The position numbers and the translations under genes are program-made. Shown here piece after piece: positions 45,397 through 52,383 of a stretch of DNA of 64,000 bases. Below the pieces are notes generated by a model, which was not told where the DNA came from, ran no database searches, and was given only the letters and a program-made list of their open reading frames with translations. The stretch is from positions 62,001 to 126,000 of the forward strand of contig JBGAFI010000006.1 in the NCBI GenBank assembly GCA_044227325.1, in the 5' to 3' direction. Origin of the DNA: PFJX01 sp044227325. Lineage in GTDB: Bacteria > Pseudomonadota > Gammaproteobacteria > Burkholderiales > Thiobacillaceae. How positions within the stretch are numbered: the stretch's first letter is position 1; every line of letters starts with the position of its first letter.

Positions 45397-45413
45397 CCCC
45401 TTTTGCAAAGGGG
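45397..45413. repeat. Short palindrome between nifQ and draG
   Basis: CCCCTTT-TGC-AAAGGGG. No T-tract follows on the minus strand, so it is a weak terminator candidate; it could act as a processing hairpin. Confidence 0.5.
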
Positions 45414-45441
45414 GGAGAAAAAAGAATGACCGGCGGCCCGC

Positions 45442-46026
45442 TTACTCCTCGGGCCCGAAGCACTTCGCGTAATCCACGCACACCTCGCAGGAGGGGGAAC
45501 GGCACACGTAGATGCCTTCCTGGGCGCAGAGTTGTTTGTAGAGGAATTTCTTCCATTTCATGTCCTTGTCGTTCTTCGCCGCCAGGGCGGGGAAGTTGCC
45601 GGTCATGAGACGGGAAAGGTCGGCCCGGCACCAGAGGCCCAGATCCTGCCACAGGTGATCGTTGGCCATGCAGGCGGCGGTGACGATCTCCGCCATCCAG
45701 GTCTCGGAAAGATCCTGTCCGGCGCGATGTTCCAGCAGCAGATTCAGCAGATCGTCCCGCTCGGCGCGGCGTTCCACGTCCTGGCTGTTGTCCGCCAGCC
45801 TGCCCGGCAGGGTGAAGCCGGGAAAGTGGCGTTTCACCAGGGCGGGAAACTCCGTGGGGCCGAGGCCCAGTCCGGGGGGCAACGCGCCCTGCGCGCGGGT
45901 CTGGCTGACCAGCATGCGGGCGAACAGGTCGTCATTGGGCAGGCCGGCGGCCCGCCCCATGAGCAACCCGTACAGGCCAGCCCCATCGGCGCGGGGGCCG
46001 GCGGAGGCTTGGCCGGTCGTCTTCAT
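45442..46026 (-). CDS. nifQ: Nitrogen fixation protein NifQ
   Basis: 194 residues from ATG 46026. Characteristic blocks include MWKKFLYK-like KWKKFLYKQLCAQEG and the C-terminal cysteine motif VCRSPSCEVCVDYAKCFG (C-x4-C-x2-C-x5-C), which holds the iron-molybdenum-sulfur cluster used to deliver Mo for FeMo-cofactor assembly. Its start overlaps the ferredoxin stop (ATGA). Confidence 0.93.
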   Translation of the reverse strand: MKTTGQASAGPRADGAGLYGLLMGRAAGLPNDDLFARMLVSQTRAQGALPPGLGLGPTEFPALVKRHFPGFTLPGRLADNSQDVERRAERDDLLNLLLEHRAGQDLSETWMAEIVTAACMANDHLWQDLGLWCRADLSRLMTGNFPALAAKNDKDMKWKKFLYKQLCAQEGIYVCRSPSCEVCVDYAKCFGPEE

Positions 46027-46382
46027 TTGCTGGGATACTCCACCAGGATGTCCTGGTCGCGCAACACCATTTGACAGGCCAGACGCCAGGCGGTGGGCGG
46101 AATATCGTCCACGGTCATCTTGTCCACCTGCTCCTGGGTGATCTTGCCCAATTCCTTGAGCACCTTGATTTCCCGGTCGGTCAGGTGGCCGCCCATGGGG
46201 CCCTTCAGCGAAATATTGGTGACTTTGACCAGGCAGGTGCCGCATTCGCCGTCGCCGCAGTTGAAGTCGATGGGGATGTGGTTTTCCTTGGCCAGTTCCA
46301 GGATGGTTTTGGTGAAGCTTCCGGCCACCGCGTAGACGGTCTTGTCCTTGTGCAGGGGGCTGGAAAAGGTGATGACGGGCAT
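46023..46382 (-). CDS. Shethna (FeSII)-type 2Fe-2S ferredoxin
   Basis: 119 residues from ATG 46382. Cysteine motif CGDGECGTCLVK plus LACQ supplies the [2Fe-2S] ligands. The insertion LTDREIKVLKELGKI and the DIPPTAWRLACQ end closely resemble the FeSII protein of Azotobacter, which binds oxidised nitrogenase and shields it from oxygen. Co-translated with nifQ. The protective role is by family analogy. Confidence 0.88.
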   Translation of the reverse strand: MPVITFSSPLHKDKTVYAVAGSFTKTILELAKENHIPIDFNCGDGECGTCLVKVTNISLKGPMGGHLTDREIKVLKELGKITQEQVDKMTVDDIPPTAWRLACQMVLRDQDILVEYPSK

Positions 46383-46437
46383 GATTGACTCCATTAGGTT
46401 GAAAAAAAGAAAGCCTCCAGCTCTCAAAGGACCGCTG

Positions 46438-46725
46438 TTATCCCGGCCGCACCACCACCTCGCCGCCGAGCACCTGAGCCTGGCAGGCGAGACGGTTGGA
46501 ACGTCCGGCCATGTTTTCCTGTAATACCTTGTCCTCCAGCACGGAGCGCTCGGACATGTTTTCCATGCCGGAGACGATCTTCATCATGCAGGTGGCGCAT
46601 TCCCCCTCGCGGCAGCCGTAGGTGATGCCGGCCCCCACCTTTTCCGATATCTCGATGAGCCGGGTGCCGGCGGGGACGGTGACGGTGACGCCGATGTCTT
46701 CGAATGTGACGTTAGCCTTGGGCAT
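46438..46725 (-). CDS. 2Fe-2S ferredoxin, nif-associated
   Basis: 95 residues. [2Fe-2S] ligands in CREGECATCMMK and LACQ; VTVTVPAGTRLIEISEKVGAG is the typical ferredoxin strand-helix. Probably an electron carrier to nitrogenase or for cofactor assembly. Its first codons overlap the end of the flavodiiron gene by 14 bases. Confidence 0.88.
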   Translation of the reverse strand: MPKANVTFEDIGVTVTVPAGTRLIEISEKVGAGITYGCREGECATCMMKIVSGMENMSERSVLEDKVLQENMAGRSNRLACQAQVLGGEVVVRPG

Positions 46726-47986
46726 GGGAGGGTTCCTTGAGTAGTTCAGACATATCTATGACCCGCCGCGTGTTGCGGCCGGTCAGGTGTTCCGCGAGCT
46801 GGCGGCCGAACAGGCGGCACTGGTCCAGTTCTTCCTCGGTGGGAATCAGCTTGACCCGCACGCCGGCGACCGGCACGCGCAGCTTGAGGCCGCGCAGGCG
46901 ATCCTCCAGCATCTGCACCGCCTCGCCGGTCCAGCCGTAGGAGCCGAAGGCGGCGCCCAGCTTGTCCTTGATGTTGACCACGGCCAGGGACGAGAGCAGA
47001 TCCCAGATGGGTTTCACCGCGTCGCCGTTGATGGTGGGCGAGCCGAACACGATGCCGTCGGCTTCCTCGATGAGGTCGACGAAGGGCGTCACCTCGCCGC
47101 CCTGCAGGTCGTACAGGCTGGCGCGCACGTCCTCGATCTCCTCGGCGCCGTCGCGCACCGCCATGGCCATGCGCGCGGTGTTGCCGTAGCTGCTGATGTA
47201 GAAGATGACCAGGGTCTTGGCCCGGTCCCCCGCCTCGTTGTGCAGCAGGGGCGCGGCCAGTTGCCGGTAGCGCTGCACGTAGGCGCGCGGCGCGTCGCGC
47301 AGGATGGGGCCGTGGGCGGGGGCGATCAGCTTCAGCTCCAACGGCTCGATCAGGTCCAGGGCGTTGCGCACGTGCTCCCGGAACGGCCGCATGATGTGCT
47401 GGTAGTAGTACTCGAAGGAGAAGCGGAAGTCGCCGACCCGGTCGTTGTACAGACGGCTGTCGCAGAAATGGCAGCCGAACACGTCGCCGGAGAACAGCAT
47501 CGCCTCTTCCTTCAGATAGGTGCACTGGGTGTCGGGCCAATGCAGGAAGGGGGTGTTCAGGAAGGTCAGGGTGCGGCCGCCCAGGTCGACGTTCTCACCG
47601 GTGTCCACCGGCACGTAGGCGAGGTTTTCGCTCTTGAGCAGGCCCTTGAGCATCATCTGGGCCTTCACCGAGATGTACAGCCGGGCGTTGGGCGCGCGCC
47701 GCATCAACTCGGGCAGGGCGCCGGTGTGGTCCGGCTCCAGGTGGTTGAGGACGATGACCGTGATCTCGTCGTAGCGCGCCACCTGTTCCAGGCGTTCGAA
47801 GAAGGTGTCGGCGTATTCCGCCTTCACCGTGTCGATGACGGCCACGCCGGTTTCGCCGCGCACGCAGTAGGCGTTGTAGCTGGTGCCGTTCGCGGTCTTC
47901 AGAATAACGTCGAAAACCCGCAGTTGCGGGTCGAGGGCGCCGATCCAGAAAATGCCGGGCGCGAGGGATACCGGGCCGTCGCTCAT
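46712..47986 (-). CDS. Flavodiiron protein (A-type)
   Basis: 424 residues. The metallo-beta-lactamase-like domain (about 1-250) holds the di-iron ligands: HLEPDH (HxExDH), His in PFLHWPD, Asp in FSGDVFG and His in PAHGP. A flavodoxin domain (about 258-405, FYISSYGNTARMA) follows. These enzymes reduce oxygen to water or nitric oxide to nitrous oxide. Inside a nif operon and between ferredoxins, an oxygen-consuming protective role is likely (inference). There is no rubredoxin domain. Confidence 0.93.
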   Translation of the reverse strand: MSDGPVSLAPGIFWIGALDPQLRVFDVILKTANGTSYNAYCVRGETGVAVIDTVKAEYADTFFERLEQVARYDEITVIVLNHLEPDHTGALPELMRRAPNARLYISVKAQMMLKGLLKSENLAYVPVDTGENVDLGGRTLTFLNTPFLHWPDTQCTYLKEEAMLFSGDVFGCHFCDSRLYNDRVGDFRFSFEYYYQHIMRPFREHVRNALDLIEPLELKLIAPAHGPILRDAPRAYVQRYRQLAAPLLHNEAGDRAKTLVIFYISSYGNTARMAMAVRDGAEEIEDVRASLYDLQGGEVTPFVDLIEEADGIVFGSPTINGDAVKPIWDLLSSLAVVNIKDKLGAAFGSYGWTGEAVQMLEDRLRGLKLRVPVAGVRVKLIPTEEELDQCRLFGRQLAEHLTGRNTRRVIDMSELLKEPSHAQG

Positions 47987-48420
47987 GATGGCGGCGGGGC
48001 GCAGGCGTGCGCTTCCGCCTCACTTTGCTTGCGCGGGCAGGTTTCCAGGTCTTCCTTGGCCGCTTTGCTGGCCAGGCCGATCCAGCGGTCCACCGCGTCC
48101 TGGTCGAAGCCCACCCGGCGTTCGCCGTCCACTTCCATGAGCGGGCGCCGGATCAGCAGCGGGTCCGCGAGCATGAGTTTCAGGGCCTCGCCCTCGCTCA
48201 GGCCGTCTGGCGAGATTTCCCCGCCGTAGACCCGGGGCGAGCTCGGGTTGAACCACTCGGCCACCGGCAGGGTGCCGAAAAAAGCGCGCAGACGGTCCGA
48301 CGTCCACTTCTCGGTGAGCAGGCTCTTCGCCTGCACGGTGTGGCCGGCGGCGGCCAGCAGCACCTTCTGGCGGGTGTTGTTGATGCAGCCGGGTTTTTCG
48401 TAGAAGAGGACGAGGGCCAT
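47983..48420 (-). CDS. nifO: NifO-type nitrogenase-associated protein (ArsC/Spx-like)
   Basis: 145 residues. Thioredoxin-like ArsC fold start LVLFYEKPGCINNTRQK with a single active-site-type cysteine, then RAFFGTLPVAEWFNPSSPRV and DPLLIRRPLMEVDG. NifO affects molybdenum partition between nitrogenase and nitrate reductase in Azotobacter. ATGA overlap with the flavodiiron gene. The C-terminal tail (ACAPPPS) is unlike the family. Confidence 0.86.
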   Translation of the reverse strand: MALVLFYEKPGCINNTRQKVLLAAAGHTVQAKSLLTEKWTSDRLRAFFGTLPVAEWFNPSSPRVYGGEISPDGLSEGEALKLMLADPLLIRRPLMEVDGERRVGFDQDAVDRWIGLASKAAKEDLETCPRKQSEAEAHACAPPPS

Positions 48421-48557
48421 GGGTTTTCATTCCCCCCTTGGCAAAGGCGGGTAGCGGCGGGGCGGCAACGCTGCGCGCGAGGCCGGGCTACGACGAACTC
48501 CCTCCCGCCCCCCATTTGTATAGGGGAGGGGAAGGCGGGAATGCACCGTGTGTCGCG

Positions 48558-48866
48558 TCACGAGGTCTTCGCTTCCACCGCCGCCTGGTAGGTGGCGTCC
48601 AGGGCGGCCTGGTATTGGGCGATGAGTTCCGGCGGAATGCCGGTGAGGGAGCCGATGGGGTTCACCGGTTCGCCCAGCTCGTCCAGGATCGCGCCTTCGA
48701 TGGGGCAGATGCTGGTGCATTGGGCGGCTTCGTGGTCGCCGACGCACTCGGTGCACTTGTCCGGATCGATCAGGAAGTGGGGCGACGCCTGATAGATGGC
48801 CTGGTTCGGGCACAGGGGCTCGCAGGCATAGCAGTTGACGCAGGATTCGATGATTTCGAAGGCCAT
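48558..48866 (-). CDS. 2[4Fe-4S] ferredoxin, nifB-associated
   Basis: 102 residues. Two cluster motifs: CVNCYACEPLCP and CTECVGDHEAAQCTSICP, the second with the long insertion typical of ferredoxins encoded after nifB. Likely electron donor to NifB or nitrogenase. It is 110 bases downstream of nifB. The following 137 bases to nifO contain low-complexity GC-rich repeats only. Confidence 0.92.
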   Translation of the reverse strand: MAFEIIESCVNCYACEPLCPNQAIYQASPHFLIDPDKCTECVGDHEAAQCTSICPIEGAILDELGEPVNPIGSLTGIPPELIAQYQAALDATYQAAVEAKTS

Positions 48867-48976
48867 GGCTCAGTCCTTTCTGTTTGGCCGGTCCGCGGCC
48901 CGGAGATCGAGTCCGGGAACGGGGGCCGGGGTTTCCCCGGTTCCGCTCCACGCCTCCGGGCCACGGCACGGGTTCA

Positions 48977-50494
48977 TCACGCGGCCTTCTGGGCGGAATC
49001 CGCCACGATCGCCAGCTTGCCGGCGGCGCGCATTTCTTCGTAGACCGCCATGACGGCCTCCTCGATGGGCTCCATGGCGTGCTCGCCGTTGGGCTGCATG
49101 CCGGCCGCCTCGAGCGGGCCCCAGGGCTCGTAGCCCACCTTGGAACAGAGCACGACTTCGCAGCCGGCCAGTTCGCGGATGGTCACGTCCAGGGCGCTCT
49201 CGCCATCGCCGCAGGTGTCCCCGCCCTCGCAGTAGGGGATGGTCTTGCGGTGGCTGATGAAGCGCACGCCGGTGGCGGAAGCCTCGTACACCAGGAACTC
49301 GCGGGCATGGCCGAAGTGCTCGTTGATGACGCCGCCGCCCTTGGTGGCGACCGCCATCAGCACCGGGCGGGTCTCCACCTTGGGCTTGCCGCCCTCGATG
49401 GACACCAGCTGGGCCTTGACCTGGGCCACGGCGGCGCGGGCCTTGTCCTTCTCTTCCAGTTCCTTGGCGATCTGGGCGTGGACCTCGGCGCGCTTCACCA
49501 TCGCGGCCTCGTAGTCGATGTCCATGTCCTCGATCTTGTCCATGGTGAACTCCTGGCCGCGATCCTCGCCCAGCAGGCCGACCGCGTCGGCGCGGCACTG
49601 GCGGCAGTGGCGCATCATGTTCATGTCGCCGGCGCAGGCGTCCTGCAGCTTCTGCAAGTCCTCATGGGACGGGCTGGGCTGGCCCATGAGGCCGTAGAAG
49701 GTGCCGTGCTCGGGCTCGGCGATGAGGGGCATGACGTTGTGCAGGAAGGCGCCCTTGGACTTGACCACCTTGGAGACTTCCACCAGATGCTCGTCGTTGA
49801 TGCCGGGGATCATGACCGAGTTGACCTTCACCAGGATGCCGCGCGCGGTCAGCATCTCCAGGCCCTTCTGCTGCTGCTCGATGAGGATGGCGGCGCCTTC
49901 GCGGCCCATGATCCGTTTGTTCTTCCAGAAGATCCACGGATAGATCTTCGCGCCCACGTCCGGGTCGACGCAGTTGATGGTGATGGTGACGTGGTCGATG
50001 TTGGCCTTGGACAGCTCCTCGACCGACTCCGGCAAGGCCAGGCCATTGGTGGACACGCACAGCTTGATGTCCGGCGCCTTCTCGGTCAGCTCGCGGAAGG
50101 TCGCGAAGGTGCGCTCCGGGTTGGCGAGCGGGTCTCCGGGTCCGGCGATGCCCAGTACCGTCATCTGGGGAATGTTCGCGGCCACGGCCATGACCTTCTT
50201 CACCGCCTGGTCCGGGGTCAGCACCTCGGAAACCACGCCGGGGCGGGATTCGTTGGAGCAGTCGTACTTGCGGTTGCAGTAATGGCACTGGATGTTGCAG
50301 GCCGGCGCCACCGCCACGTGCATGCGGGCGAAATAATGGTGGGCCTGTTCGGAGTAGCAGGGGTGGTTGTGCACCTTGGCCCGGATGTGCTCGGGCAGAT
50401 GACCCAACTGGTCATCGGTGGAACCGCAGGAGTGGGAAGCGCAGCCGCCGGAAGCGGAAGCTTCGGGCTCGGCATTGATGACAGGTAGTTCCAC
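48977..50494 (-). CDS. nifB: Nitrogenase cofactor biosynthesis protein NifB
   Basis: 505 residues from GTG 50494 (GGAGGATGTCCC upstream). Radical-SAM domain with CNIQCHYCNRKYDC (CxxxCxxC) after the N-terminal HPCYSEQAHHYFAR segment; AGPGDPLANPERTF and MGQPSPSH are NifB signatures. A C-terminal NifX-like domain (about 385-490, VLMAVATKGGGVINEHFGHA) is present. NifB makes the [8Fe-9S-C] precursor of all nitrogenase cofactors. A sigma-54 promoter and a NifA site lie upstream. Confidence 0.97.
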   Translation of the reverse strand: MELPVINAEPEASASGGCASHSCGSTDDQLGHLPEHIRAKVHNHPCYSEQAHHYFARMHVAVAPACNIQCHYCNRKYDCSNESRPGVVSEVLTPDQAVKKVMAVAANIPQMTVLGIAGPGDPLANPERTFATFRELTEKAPDIKLCVSTNGLALPESVEELSKANIDHVTITINCVDPDVGAKIYPWIFWKNKRIMGREGAAILIEQQQKGLEMLTARGILVKVNSVMIPGINDEHLVEVSKVVKSKGAFLHNVMPLIAEPEHGTFYGLMGQPSPSHEDLQKLQDACAGDMNMMRHCRQCRADAVGLLGEDRGQEFTMDKIEDMDIDYEAAMVKRAEVHAQIAKELEEKDKARAAVAQVKAQLVSIEGGKPKVETRPVLMAVATKGGGVINEHFGHAREFLVYEASATGVRFISHRKTIPYCEGGDTCGDGESALDVTIRELAGCEVVLCSKVGYEPWGPLEAAGMQPNGEHAMEPIEEAVMAVYEEMRAAGKLAIVADSAQKAA

Positions 50495-50527
50495 GGGACA
50501 TCCTCCATAGTGTTACGCCCTGGATAG

Positions 50528-50543
50528 TGCAAACACCGTGCCT
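50528..50543 (-). promoter_or_regulatory. Sigma-54 promoter of nifB
   Basis: AGGCACG-GTGT-TTGCA on the minus strand, one mismatch to TGGCACG-N4-TTGCW. Start point expected near 50517, about 22 bases before GTG 50494. Confidence 0.88.
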
Positions 50544-50606
50544 GCCCCTGAAAACGAAGCTATCCCTCTGTTTTTTAATGGGCTGACGATTTTTCCGGTG
50601 CTCAAC

Positions 50607-50622
50607 TGTCACAAAGTCCACA
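50607..50622. promoter_or_regulatory. NifA upstream activator site
   Basis: Exact TGT-N10-ACA, centred about 98 bases upstream of the predicted nifB start point, the usual distance for NifA binding. Confidence 0.8.
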
Positions 50623-50767
50623 TGCCGGCGGGTGGGGGTTGTGCCGAAGCCGACAAATCGCGCCACCCGCGAAAATGCGCTGCCGCGCCCACCGCGCGGC
50701 GCATACTTGACTGCGCCGCTCGGGAAATACAGAGTTGAGCCCTCGACTGCCCCGCGAAAGCAAAAGG

Positions 50768-51937
50768 ATGATGTCGAACTCGGAATCCCCCGGAGCGCGC
50801 GCGATGCCCGCGGATGCCTTCCTCGCGGAAAGCGATGCCCGTTTCCGCGGCCTGGTGGAGGCGGCGCCGGATGCCATCGTCATCGCCGACGGTGGCGGCC
50901 GCATCGTGCTGGTCAACGCCCAGACCGAAATCCTGTTCGGCTACAGCCGCGAGGAGATGCTGGGGCAGACCGTGGAAATGCTCCTGCCCGAGCGCTTCCG
51001 CCCGGCCCATGTCGGGCTGCGCCGGGGCTATACCGCCAATCCCCACACGCGGCCCATGGGCGCGGGCGCGGATCTGTTCGCCCGGCGCAAGGATGGCGGC
51101 GAATTTCCGGTCGCCATCAGCCTCAGCCCGTTCCTGGTCGGTCCGGACCAGTACGTGTTCAGCGACATCCGGGACGTGTCCGAGCAAAGGGCGGCGCAAA
51201 AACGCATCCAGGAGCTGAACGACAGCCTGGCCCAGCAGAACGCCGAACTGCACGCCATCAACCAGGAACTGGAAGCCTTCAGCTATTCCGTCTCCCACGA
51301 CCTGCGCGCGCCGCTGCGGGCCATCGACGGCTTCAGCCAGATTCTGGCCAAGGAGAACGCCGGACAACTGGACGAGAAGGGGCTGGACCGCCTGAACCGG
51401 GTGCGCCGCGCCGCCCAGCACATGGGCAGCCTCATCGACGATCTGCTCAAGCTGTCGCGGGTGACCCGGGCCGAACTGCAATTCCAGAGCGTGAACCTGA
51501 GCGGCCTCGCTGAGGAAGTCGTGGAGGCCCTGCGCAAGCAGGAACCCGAGCGGACCGTGGCGGTGGACATCGCCCCCGGCCTGGCCGCCCGGGGCGACCC
51601 GAAGCTGCTGCGCATCGCCCTGGACAACCTGCTCGGCAACGCCTGGAAATTCACCTCGCGCGCGGCGGACGCGCGCATCGAATTCGGCCTGGACGCGCAG
51701 GCGGATGGGCCGGTCTACCGCGTGCGCGACAACGGCGCGGGGTTCGACATGGCCTACGCCGACAAGCTGTTCGGCGCCTTCCAGCGCCTGCACGACACCG
51801 GCGAGTTTCCCGGCACCGGCATCGGCCTGGCCACGGTCCAGCGCGTCGTCCACAAGCACGGCGGGCGCATCTGGGCGCACAGCGAGCCGGGCCTGGGCGC
51901 GACCTTCGAATTCACCCTGGGAGCCGGCCATGACTGA
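50768..51937 (+). CDS. PAS-domain histidine kinase (soluble)
   Basis: 389 residues from ATG 50768; ATG 50771 and TTG 50735 are alternatives. PAS domain (about 25-145, LVEAAPDAIVIADGGG), coiled coil, HisKA of the phytochrome-like type (YSVSHDLRAPLRAIDGFSQI) and HATPase (DNGAGFDM, GTGIGLATVQRVVHKHGG). No transmembrane segment. Overlaps the response-regulator gene by 8 bases. Divergent from nifB but without an obvious nif promoter. Confidence 0.9.
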   Translation: MMSNSESPGARAMPADAFLAESDARFRGLVEAAPDAIVIADGGGRIVLVNAQTEILFGYSREEMLGQTVEMLLPERFRPAHVGLRRGYTANPHTRPMGAGADLFARRKDGGEFPVAISLSPFLVGPDQYVFSDIRDVSEQRAAQKRIQELNDSLAQQNAELHAINQELEAFSYSVSHDLRAPLRAIDGFSQILAKENAGQLDEKGLDRLNRVRRAAQHMGSLIDDLLKLSRVTRAELQFQSVNLSGLAEEVVEALRKQEPERTVAVDIAPGLAARGDPKLLRIALDNLLGNAWKFTSRAADARIEFGLDAQADGPVYRVRDNGAGFDMAYADKLFGAFQRLHDTGEFPGTGIGLATVQRVVHKHGGRIWAHSEPGLGATFEFTLGAGHD

Positions 51938-52364
51938 GAAATCCATCCTGCTGGTGGAGGACAACCCGGACGACGAGGCGCTGACCCTGCACGCCCTGGA
52001 GACCAACAAGATCGGCAACCAGGTGGTGGTGGCCCGCAACGGCGCCGAGGCGCTCGACTACCTGTTCCATACCGGCGCCTACGCGGGCGCCGCCCACTGC
52101 CTGCCCACCGTGGTGCTGCTGGACCTGAAGCTGCCCAAGATCGACGGCCTGGAAGTGCTGCGCCGCGTCCGCGCCGACGAGCGCACCCGCCTGCTGCCGG
52201 TGGTTCTGCTCACCTCTTCCGACGAGGAGGAGGATCGCCTGCGCGGCTACGCCCTGGGCGCGAACAGCTACGTGCGCAAGCCCGTGGACTTCGACGATTT
52301 CGTGCTCGCGGCGGGGCAGCTGGGCTTGTACTGGCTGCTGCTGAACCGGCCGCCCAAGCCTTGA
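51930..52364 (+). CDS. Single-domain response regulator (Rcp1-like)
   Basis: 144 residues. Receiver only: ILLVEDNPDDEAL, phospho-acceptor in VLLDLKLPKIDGLEV, Thr/Ser in LLTSSDEEED and Lys in VRKPVDF. Typical partner of phytochrome-like kinases; passes phosphate or acts by protein contact. 19 bases before the GGDEF/EAL gene. Confidence 0.93.
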   Translation: MTEKSILLVEDNPDDEALTLHALETNKIGNQVVVARNGAEALDYLFHTGAYAGAAHCLPTVVLLDLKLPKIDGLEVLRRVRADERTRLLPVVLLTSSDEEEDRLRGYALGANSYVRKPVDFDDFVLAAGQLGLYWLLLNRPPKP

Positions 52365-52383
52365 CCGGCAACGGAGAACAATA

